A DNA stretch of 64,000 nt from Kosakonia sp. BYX6 (GTDB lineage Bacteria; Pseudomonadota; Gammaproteobacteria; Enterobacterales; Enterobacteriaceae): positions 778,406 to 842,405 of the forward strand of contig NZ_CP151800.1 in NCBI RefSeq assembly GCF_038449125.1. The letters run 5' to 3'. Both the position numbers and the translations under genes were made by a program. This document shows, one piece after another, positions 28,771 to 38,361 of the stretch. How positions within the stretch are numbered: the first letter of the stretch is position 1; every line of letters starts with the position of its first letter. The notes beneath the pieces are model-generated. The model did not search any database. It was not told where the DNA came from and saw only the letters and a list, made by a program, of their open reading frames with translations.

Positions 28771-29550
28771 ATGAATCAAGTAACTGATTGTTCTTGTGAA
28801 GAAAATTTGCAGGAAACAATTCGTGCTTTTTCTAAAAGCAAGCCAAACAGCGTGATATATCAAACATCGCTAATGAGTGCCCTCCTTAGCGGTGTTTATG
28901 AAGGTAGCACGACTATTAAAGATCTGCTCACTCATGGCGATTTTGGGCTGGGCACATTTAATGAGCTGGACGGTGAATTGATCGCCTTCAACAGTGAAGT
29001 CTATCAACTGCGCGCTGACGGCAGCGCCCGCGAAGCGCAAGCCGACCAGAAAACGCCGTTCGCGGTGATGACCTGGTTCAAGCCGCAGTACCGCCAGCAG
29101 TTTGATAAACCGATCAGCCGCCAGGCGTTGCACGAGGTTATCGATAAACAGATCCCTTCCGATAACCTGTTTTGCGCCCTGCGCATTGATGGCCATTTTC
29201 GCCATGCGCACACCCGCACCGTGCCGCGCCAGACGCCGCCTTACCGCGCAATGACCGATGTTCTCGACGATCAACCCGTGTTTCGCTTCAACGGCCGCGA
29301 CGGCGTATTGGTTGGCTTTCGCACGCCGCAGCATATGCAGGGCATCAACGTCGCGGGCTACCACGAACACTTTATTACTGACGATCGCCGCGGTGGCGGT
29401 CATCTTCTCGATTATCAGCTCGAAAACGGCACGCTGACCTTTGGGGAAATCTATCAATTGATGATTGATTTGCCTGCAGACACGGCGTTCCTCAATGCGA
29501 ATTTGCACCCGGACAACCTGGATGCCGCAATACGTTCAGTGGAAAGCTGA
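28771..29550 (+). CDS. budA: Alpha-acetolactate decarboxylase BudA
   Basis: A 259-residue cytosolic enzyme that decarboxylates acetolactate to acetoin. The zinc-ligand histidines are visible as H198, H200 and H211 in YHEHFITDDRRGGGH. Length is usual for the family. GAGGGAAACGAT precedes the ATG. First gene of budABC, which diverts pyruvate to neutral products during fermentation. Confidence 0.96.
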   Translation: MNQVTDCSCEENLQETIRAFSKSKPNSVIYQTSLMSALLSGVYEGSTTIKDLLTHGDFGLGTFNELDGELIAFNSEVYQLRADGSAREAQADQKTPFAVMTWFKPQYRQQFDKPISRQALHEVIDKQIPSDNLFCALRIDGHFRHAHTRTVPRQTPPYRAMTDVLDDQPVFRFNGRDGVLVGFRTPQHMQGINVAGYHEHFITDDRRGGGHLLDYQLENGTLTFGEIYQLMIDLPADTAFLNANLHPDNLDAAIRSVES

Positions 29551-29572
29551 TACCCATTTAAAGGAGTGACTT

Positions 29573-32040
<2,468 letters not shown>

Positions 32041-32066
32041 GCGTTTTACGGCTCGGACAAAGCCTT

Positions 32067-32095
32067 GCCCTTGCGAATGCGCAGGGGCTTTTTTA
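32067..32095 (+). terminator. Terminator of budABC
   Basis: GCCCTTGCG at 32067-32075 pairs with CGCAGGGGC at 32080-32088 (one G-T pair), followed by TTTTTT. Confidence 0.9.
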
Positions 32096-32200
32096 TGCCC
32101 GCATATGCGTTTTTCGGCAAACCTGTGCAGAAATTCTCGTTTTGGTTAGCGACGAAATTGCGGTTAACTGGCAGTCTCAACCTTACGTGAGAACATGCTG

Positions 32201-32368
32201 ATGAAGAGATTGCTGCAACAGTGGGTGGCTCGCCTCGCCCCGACGCTGCCAGTGCGGGTGGAAGAGGGAGAATATGACTCCGGACGCCATGTCGCGCTGC
32301 TGATCCCGCTCGGCCTGCTTTACGGCCTCGATTACCATCCTTCCGTATGGATTTACGATGAAAAATGA
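32201..32368 (+). CDS. Possible small protein, 55 aa
   Basis: ATG at 32201 (or 32195) opens a 55-codon frame: basic N-terminal helix (MKRLLQQWVARLAP), acidic middle (VEEGEYDSGR) and a hydrophobic stretch (VALLIPLGLLYGLDY). A 22-codon frame (MKNERFHLVMRYSYW...) starts at 32358 inside its end and stops at 32426, immediately before a terminator. The promoter, ORF and terminator arrangement suggests a small gene; it is not recognised and the ribosome site is weak. Confidence 0.4.
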   Translation: MKRLLQQWVARLAPTLPVRVEEGEYDSGRHVALLIPLGLLYGLDYHPSVWIYDEK

Positions 32369-32423
32369 GCGCTTTCACCTGGTCATGCGTTACAGCTACT
32401 GGAATGAACTGTGCGCTGTGGAT

Positions 32424-32456
32424 TAAAAGCCGTCTGACATCAGGCGGTTTTTTATT
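32424..32456 (+). terminator. Terminator downstream of the small ORFs
   Basis: GCCGTCTGA pairs with TCAGGCGGT around a short loop, followed by TTTTTTA. It defines the end of a short transcript from the 32.2 kb region. Confidence 0.75.
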
Positions 32457-32774
32457 TCCCGCTGTCCTGTTTTATTTATGAAATAAATTAAATCATTTAT
32501 CCTCATGCATTTAGTGAATGTATTTATATTTCACGATCTCAATACTGCGGAATAAAACCAGCTCTATCTCTCATTTCTTCATTTTTTAAGCATTTGCCCG
32601 GCTAATTTTTCTCGCCTTATGCCACTGCTCACAAATCCGATATATAAACTTGTATGGTAGTAGACTTAAAAATATGAAGAGGGATAACGTGAACGCCGTG
32701 ACGCTTTTGTCGTAAACGGACTCCAGTAAAAACTGGACATGGTTTAACGAAAACAATCCTCTTATGGAGTTTTT
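32457..32774. other. AT-rich intergenic region before the GPH transporter
   Basis: About 320 bases, strongly AT-rich. A hydrophobic minus-strand ORF (32586-32795) has no good ribosome site and is not called. It probably holds the transporter promoter; no operator was recognised. Confidence 0.5.
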
Positions 32775-32846
32775 ATGTCCATGATAAATAAACAAATAGA
32801 ACAGACTTATGGCACAGGTCTGGTTGGCTGCGGAGAAACGCGATGA
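32775..32846 (+). CDS. Possible 23-aa leader peptide of the GPH transporter
   Basis: ATGTCCATGATAAAT... at 32775 follows GGAG (32766-32769) at good spacing and encodes 23 residues (MSMINKQIEQTYGTG...). Its TGA overlaps the transporter ATG (ATGA at 32843-32846). This is the geometry of a translationally coupled upstream ORF; the transporter itself then has GCGGAGAAA inside the leader as its ribosome site. Confidence 0.45.
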   Translation: MSMINKQIEQTYGTGLVGCGETR

Positions 32847-34387
32847 CCCGTAAAAACCGTAAAGTCACCATTCCCGTCAGTATCGGTTACGGTATGACGG
32901 ATATTATGGGCGGCGGCGCATTTACCGTTATTGGCGCGTGGCTGCTGTTTTACTACACCACCTTTGTTGGCTTATCACCTCTGCAGGCAGCATCCATTGT
33001 GGCGATCGCGCGTATTGTTGATGCGGTCGTCAGCTTATTTATGGGCAGTTTTACCGACCATTTTTATAAAAATTATTTCGGTAAAAAATTTGGTCGCCGC
33101 CGTTTCTTTTTACTGATCGGCGCGCCGCTGATGCTGGTTTATATTCTGCTGTGGCTCAATGGCATGAACTTCTGGTTTTATCTCGCCGTTTACCTGGCGT
33201 TCGAGATTATTGCCGCGATGGTGCTGATCCCGTGGGAGACCTTGCCCTCAGAAATGACCAAAGATTTTAACGATCGCACCAAGCTTTCGACCTGCCGAAT
33301 GTTCCTTTCCGCTTCCGGCACGTTCCTCGCCACGTTTATTCCGGGCCTGCTTATCGGCTGGCTGGGCGAAAAAAATGCCGATGCTTATCTGATCAACGGC
33401 ATTGTTTTTGCGGTGTTGTTTATGTTCTGCGTCTTCCTGTCGTGGAAAGTGACCTGGGAGCGCGAATTGACGCCGGAAATGCTGGCCGAAATGGAAAAAA
33501 CCGAGAAGGCCAAAAGCATGGCGCAGCAACTCTCGGGCATTGGCAAACTGTTTAAAGACTATGCCTCGACGCTGAAAGTGCGCGCGTTTCGCAAACATCT
33601 GGCTATCTACCTGTTCTCGTTTACCGCGAAAGATGTCTACAACACGGTGTTCGTTTTCTTCTGTGTTTACTGCCTGAACGTCTCTTCTTCGCTGGCGGGA
33701 ACGCTGCTATCGATGAGCATTGTCGGCCTGCCGGTCACGCTGATTGCGGGTGTGGCGATCATCAAATACGGCCCGGCGCGGCTGTATGTTTTCGCCTATA
33801 GCCTGATGATGCTGTGTCTTGGCGGCTTTTTCCTGGTGTATCAATTCCCAACCGAAAACAAAGTGCTGCTGCTGGTGATCCTCGCCGGGGTGTACCAGAT
33901 TGGGCGCTGCGTACTGGAATTCACGCCGTGGAACGTCTTTCCGTTTATCCCGGATATTGACGAAATGATCACGCGCCAGCGCCGTGAAGGGCTGTTTGCC
34001 GCGGTGATGACATTCTCACGTAAAACCACGGTTGCCATCGCGACGTTTGCGGTCGGTCTGTTGCTGCAAAGCGGTGGCTTTGTCAAAGGCAGCCAGGTAC
34101 AGCCGCAGGAAGCCATTAACACCATCGTGATGCTGCTGTTTGTCGGTACGGTGGGTTTGTTGCTGGTGGCGTTGTGGCAGGCATTAACTTTCCATTTGAA
34201 CAAGCGCACGCACCGGATTTTTGTTGAAGAGATGGATCGCCTGAAAGCGAACGGTCTGAAGCAAAATGTCACCCCGGAAGCGCGCCATATTGTGGAAGAT
34301 CTCACCGGTTACCGCTATGACGACCTCTGGAGTGAAACCCCGGCAAAAGCGATGAAATCCGCCACGCCTTCATCCTCGTTAAGCTGA
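32843..34387 (+). CDS. GPH-family sugar:cation symporter
   Basis: A 514-residue major-facilitator-type transporter with about 12 membrane helices, of the glycoside-pentoside-hexuronide symporter family. Family marks: GYGMTDIMGGGAFTVIGAWLLFYYT in helix 1, RIVDAVVSLFMGSFTDH after helix 2 (the D-x-x-x-G-x-x-x-D loop), and GRRRFFLLIGAP. The usual partner, a glycosidase or lyase gene, is absent; it stands alone with its own terminator, so the substrate (a glycoside or uronide) cannot be deduced. Confidence 0.85.
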   Translation: MTRKNRKVTIPVSIGYGMTDIMGGGAFTVIGAWLLFYYTTFVGLSPLQAASIVAIARIVDAVVSLFMGSFTDHFYKNYFGKKFGRRRFFLLIGAPLMLVYILLWLNGMNFWFYLAVYLAFEIIAAMVLIPWETLPSEMTKDFNDRTKLSTCRMFLSASGTFLATFIPGLLIGWLGEKNADAYLINGIVFAVLFMFCVFLSWKVTWERELTPEMLAEMEKTEKAKSMAQQLSGIGKLFKDYASTLKVRAFRKHLAIYLFSFTAKDVYNTVFVFFCVYCLNVSSSLAGTLLSMSIVGLPVTLIAGVAIIKYGPARLYVFAYSLMMLCLGGFFLVYQFPTENKVLLLVILAGVYQIGRCVLEFTPWNVFPFIPDIDEMITRQRREGLFAAVMTFSRKTTVAIATFAVGLLLQSGGFVKGSQVQPQEAINTIVMLLFVGTVGLLLVALWQALTFHLNKRTHRIFVEEMDRLKANGLKQNVTPEARHIVEDLTGYRYDDLWSETPAKAMKSATPSSSLS

Positions 34388-34397
34388 TATCTCCATT

Positions 34398-34432
34398 CAG
34401 GCCATGCCGCTGCGCATGGCCTGAATTTTTCC
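34398..34432 (+). terminator. Terminator of the GPH transporter gene
   Basis: CAGGCCATGC pairs perfectly with GCATGGCCTG around a CGCTGC-type loop at 34398-34423, followed by AATTTTT. Confidence 0.9.
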
Positions 34433-34785
34433 TCTGTGTGTTATTTCCTCATATCCTTTACTCCCCTCCAGAAAATAGAAAGTAATTTGTATCATTGCTT
34501 TGCCTTTTATATCGGCTGAATAATGGCTGGTTAATATTATCTGATGGCGATCACATCAAGCGTTTTTTTAAAGTGAAAGTGTAAGAATGTGGTCATATAT
34601 TGGCGTTGGCAATTGAGAAAGTTTACGTGGATGTGGAGGATTCTACCTTTTGTTTATATTGGAAAGGTGGGGGTCTTTCACCATAATAAATTTGTTATTA
34701 CTGCCATCTATCAAATAAATCATGTCGTATTGATATTGCTTTCTCATATGCAAATGACCAATCCATTATTTGCAGGGGATAAACT
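34433..34785. other. AT-rich upstream region of the UbiA-HMGR operon
   Basis: About 350 bases, markedly AT-rich compared with flanking genes, with no convincing gene. Since a strong terminator precedes it, the promoter of the operon starting at 34786 should lie here. An AGGGGA ribosome site at 34773-34778 serves the first gene. No operator was recognised. Confidence 0.6.
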
Positions 34786-35703
34786 ATGTCGGATGTTAAA
34801 AATAGCGCTTTCTTTTCACGTTTTATGCTCTGGGTGCATGAACGATTTCCTTTGGCTAATCTGCCGCTGTTCGTTGTTATTTATTTTCTGTCGATGTGTG
34901 TTGCATCACTGGAAAATAAAAGTATGTCCCTGATGTCAATTATTGTAGGTAGCGTATTGTCTATTTCCTTCTTTTTGCTGTTGCGCGTACTTGATGAGCA
35001 TAAAGATTATAAAGACGACTGCATCCACCATCCTGGGCGCGTTTTGCAGCGCGGTGTCATTCGCCTGGCGCACTTAAAAATCATCGGTGTTATTTGCGTA
35101 ATTTTGCAGTTAGCGGGCATGTATTGGCTGTCGCCGGAACTCAAACCGCTGCTGATAAGCTGGGGGCTACTCCTGTTCTGGACAGGCTTAATGACCAAAG
35201 AGTTTTTTGCCCCGGAGTGGCTAAAGCAGCGCTTTTTCCTCTATGCCTTTTCCCATACGCTGATCATGCCGTTTATTATCTGGTGGCTGGCAACCTTAAC
35301 GTATCCGCACGTGACGCTCACCCTCCCGTTGGTATTATTGATGTTTCTCTCTTTTATTTCCGGCCTGAGTTTTGAAATAACGCGAAAATGCAAAGGCCCG
35401 GATGAAGATAGGCCTGAAGTTACTACATATTCGCAATTATACGGGCGGCCATTATCGGTCTTCTTTATTATTTTATTATTGTGCGCGATGGCGCTGATGC
35501 AATATCTCCTGATTTTAAATGGCAAAGGTGCCGTGCCTGGCTGGTTTTATAGTATTAGCGGTGTGCTCACGCTTTTTACGATAGGACAACTGGTTCGCTT
35601 TCTAATCGCATCCAATAAAGTGAACAGAAAAAGAAATGAATTGATGGTTGGCTTAGCGATGATGGCAGGCTATCTGCTTTGCATTGTTGCACTGTATGAC
35701 TAA
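34786..35703 (+). CDS. UbiA-superfamily prenyltransferase-like membrane protein
   Basis: A 305-residue integral membrane protein with about eight or nine helices. LLLRVLDEHKDYKDD near residue 65 is the first Asp-rich motif of UbiA-type enzymes, which bind a prenyl diphosphate through Mg. The second motif is a variant, EITRKCKGPDEDRPEVTTYS, seen in a divergent branch of the superfamily rather than the classical DxxxD. Such enzymes attach isoprenoid chains to aromatic rings, glycerol or other acceptors. It is the first gene of the seven-gene operon and is noticeably AT-richer than the genes that follow. Donor and acceptor unknown. Confidence 0.82.
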   Translation: MSDVKNSAFFSRFMLWVHERFPLANLPLFVVIYFLSMCVASLENKSMSLMSIIVGSVLSISFFLLLRVLDEHKDYKDDCIHHPGRVLQRGVIRLAHLKIIGVICVILQLAGMYWLSPELKPLLISWGLLLFWTGLMTKEFFAPEWLKQRFFLYAFSHTLIMPFIIWWLATLTYPHVTLTLPLVLLMFLSFISGLSFEITRKCKGPDEDRPEVTTYSQLYGRPLSVFFIILLLCAMALMQYLLILNGKGAVPGWFYSISGVLTLFTIGQLVRFLIASNKVNRKRNELMVGLAMMAGYLLCIVALYD

Positions 35704-35725
35704 ATACACTGGGGAGTTTTTAATT

Positions 35726-38350
35726 ATGGATGATGCAATAACTGCCGCAATTGTGGATGTTCAACCTAATGTTTTTACCTTATTACTGCCAACGGAAGAG
35801 CGCTGTAATTCTTTAAATTCATTATCGGAGGTGGCTTTATCGTTATATGGGCAAACCCTTCGTTTACCCGCAATGAAAGTGTTGACGAAAGAACGCCAGC
35901 AGAGCGGCGACTGGTTAGCGACATTAACTTGCCGCAGCGAGCAAGAAACAAAAAGATGCTACTGGCAATTAAAGCTTTGTCGTCCTCGCGAGGAAAAAGC
36001 AGAAGCGGCGGTCGCCTTACCCAAACGGCACCTTTATTCGTGGAGTGAAGACGATCGGCAAAAGAGGCTCGCGTATCTGCGACAGCATACCGGCCATCGC
36101 CTTGAGCAGATTGCCGCCACCCGTTTGCAGGCTGAAAAATTAAAAAAGAACCTTGAGGGGTTTATCGGCTCTGTTGAAATCCCGGTGGGTATCGCCGGGC
36201 CGCTGCTCATTAAGGGGCAATTCGCCGCGGGAACATTTTATGCGCCCATGGCAACCAGCGAAGGAGCGCTTGTCGCTTCGATGTCCCGGGGTGCCAGCGC
36301 CATCACGCAAAGTGGCGGCGCCACTGCACAAGTGATCGGCCAGCGAATGATGCGCGTACCGCGTTTTGAATTCCGCTCGGTGCGCGACTGCCGCACGTTT
36401 TGCGCGTGGGCGGAGGACTATTTAACGGAAATTCGCGCTGTTGTCGGCCTGCATTCCCGCTATGCGCGGCTCACCCAACTCACCCCGCGCGTGATCGGCA
36501 ATGCCGTGCATCTCGCCTTTGTTTATCATACGGCGGATGCGGCGGGGCAAAATATGACCACCACCTGCACCTGGCAGGCCTGCCAGTGGATCCTCGCGCA
36601 TCTTCCTCCCTCGCTGGCGCCGCAGCGCTACATCCTGGAAAGCAACCTGTCCAGTGATAAGAAAACCTCCTGGGGAAGCTTTGCGCAGGGCAGGGGAACG
36701 CAAGTGATTGCCGAAGCCACGCTGAGCGAAGCGGCCTGCCGGGCGCAATTAAGGATCGCACCCGCGCAACTGGTTGAGGCTTTTCACGGCTTTTGCGAAG
36801 GCTCCGTGGCGGCAGGCATGACCGGGCTGAACATCAACACCGCCAATGCGATTGCGGCGATGTTCACCGCGCTCGGTCAGGACATTGCCTGTAGCCATGA
36901 GTCCTCGCTTTCACAGCTTCAAATGCGCCTGACCCCGGAAGGCAACGTCTATTGCAGTATCACCTTGCCAGCGTTGATTATTGGCACCGTTGGCGGCGGC
37001 ACCAACCTTCCCGATCAGGCGGAATGCCTGGCAATGCTCGGTTGCCAGGGGGAAAACGGCAGCCAAAGGCTGGCAGAAATCATCGCCGCGTTTTGCCTGG
37101 CGCTGGACATCTCAACGCTTAGCGCGCTAGCCAGCGATGAATTCGCCAAATCCCATGAAACCCTGGGCCGCCAGCGCGGAAAAGGGCACACCGGCAAAGG
37201 GATCAGCGACCCGTTGATCCACTGTTTTCACCACGCTCGCTATACCCCCGCCTGGGGTTCGCGCCCGCCGGTCGAAATCGCACCGGCTCGCTGGCAGGGC
37301 AACCAGAGCAGTATTCTCACCACCCTCAGCCCTAACACGACGATATTGCCGATCGGCATTTTCGCCTACCGGTTGCAGCGCGATGACGGCACCCACGCCG
37401 AGGTAATTGTGAAAAACAAGCCGCAAACCAGCGCCATCGCCAGTCTGATGGCGTCGTTGGCTGCGGGCTGCACGCCGACCATTCTTGAACATCTGGAACG
37501 CTGGCTTCCGTACAGCGAATTCAGCCACGCGCGGGAACGGGAAATGGCGATCGTCACGCAAACCGATCCGGCGTTTACCCGCCATATGCCAACACTTTAC
37601 GGCACGTATGAAGACGGAAAACACAGCGTCATTATTGAGGAGTTGCTCCAGCATGAACCGATGTTGAACAGTATTTCGCGCGGTCTACGCTGGCAGCCTG
37701 CGCATATCAACGCGGCGTTAAAAGGCATCACCGAGGTTCATGCGCGCTGGTATCGCGAGCCAGACGCCCTGCAAACACGCTTTCAGCACATCGTTATTCC
37801 CGATGAGCAGCAGATTGCCGGCATGGTTCCGCTGTGGCAGGAGATCGCCGATTTCAGCCATCGCACTTATCCGGCGTTGTTCAACACCTCAATGCTGCAT
37901 CACTGGTTATCCTGCGCGGAAACCAGCGCGGCGCAGTGGCGCGAGATCTCTTCCCTGCCGCGCACGTTGGTACACAACGATTTCAGCACCCGCAATATCG
38001 CGTTACGACAGGAGAACCAGCGGTTGTGCTGCTGGGATTGGGAATTGGCGACCGTGCATGTTCCGCAGCGCGATCTTGCCGAACTCTTGACCTACACCCT
38101 GACAGAAACCGCGACCAAACAAGAGGTCATGCGTCATGTGGAGTTTCACCGCCAGCAACTGGCAAACCAGCTAGGCACGCCGGTTCATGCCCAGGAGTGG
38201 TATCGCGGTTACTGCCTGGCGCTGCGCGATTATGGCCTCCGGCGGTTGTCGTTTTACTTAATGCTCCATCACGTCAATCCGCAACCGTGGTTTCCCCCGA
38301 TTTTGAAAACATGGGCGCGGCTGGTCGAACTCACCCAACATCGGTTTTAA
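35726..38350 (+). CDS. HMG-CoA reductase fused to an APH-type kinase
   Basis: An 874-residue two-domain protein. Residues about 90-500 are a class I HMG-CoA reductase: VEIPVGIAGP near 150, catalytic E179 (ATSEGALVAS), NADPH motif DAAGQNM at 271, catalytic K312 (SDKKTS), D386 (GQDIA) and H477 (KSHETLG), plus IGTVGGGTNLP. All four catalytic residues are present. Residues about 540-870 are an aminoglycoside-phosphotransferase/choline-kinase fold: candidate ATP-binding lysine in VIVKNKP, HND....N at 750-757, and metal-binding DWE at 771-773. The first ~90 residues are not recognised. The reductase normally makes mevalonate from HMG-CoA; the fused kinase could phosphorylate the alcohol made. ATG at 35726 follows GGGGAG. 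No other mevalonate-pathway gene is in the window. Confidence 0.9.
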   Translation: MDDAITAAIVDVQPNVFTLLLPTEERCNSLNSLSEVALSLYGQTLRLPAMKVLTKERQQSGDWLATLTCRSEQETKRCYWQLKLCRPREEKAEAAVALPKRHLYSWSEDDRQKRLAYLRQHTGHRLEQIAATRLQAEKLKKNLEGFIGSVEIPVGIAGPLLIKGQFAAGTFYAPMATSEGALVASMSRGASAITQSGGATAQVIGQRMMRVPRFEFRSVRDCRTFCAWAEDYLTEIRAVVGLHSRYARLTQLTPRVIGNAVHLAFVYHTADAAGQNMTTTCTWQACQWILAHLPPSLAPQRYILESNLSSDKKTSWGSFAQGRGTQVIAEATLSEAACRAQLRIAPAQLVEAFHGFCEGSVAAGMTGLNINTANAIAAMFTALGQDIACSHESSLSQLQMRLTPEGNVYCSITLPALIIGTVGGGTNLPDQAECLAMLGCQGENGSQRLAEIIAAFCLALDISTLSALASDEFAKSHETLGRQRGKGHTGKGISDPLIHCFHHARYTPAWGSRPPVEIAPARWQGNQSSILTTLSPNTTILPIGIFAYRLQRDDGTHAEVIVKNKPQTSAIASLMASLAAGCTPTILEHLERWLPYSEFSHAREREMAIVTQTDPAFTRHMPTLYGTYEDGKHSVIIEELLQHEPMLNSISRGLRWQPAHINAALKGITEVHARWYREPDALQTRFQHIVIPDEQQIAGMVPLWQEIADFSHRTYPALFNTSMLHHWLSCAETSAAQWREISSLPRTLVHNDFSTRNIALRQENQRLCCWDWELATVHVPQRDLAELLTYTLTETATKQEVMRHVEFHRQQLANQLGTPVHAQEWYRGYCLALRDYGLRRLSFYLMLHHVNPQPWFPPILKTWARLVELTQHRF

Positions 38351-38361
38351 AAGGAATTAAC

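Noticed and set aside
32586..32795. 69-codon hydrophobic ORF on the minus strand
   Set aside because: Overlaps the leader of the GPH transporter, no ribosome site; composition explained by AT-rich DNA.
34589..34933. 114-codon ORF on the plus strand
   Set aside because: Overlaps the start of the UbiA-like gene in another frame and has no ribosome site.
37834..38361. N-terminal extension of the dikinase gene
   Set aside because: The frame is open into the previous gene, but AAGGA and the ATP-grasp N-terminus place the start at 38362; the extension is out-of-frame HMGR-kinase sequence.
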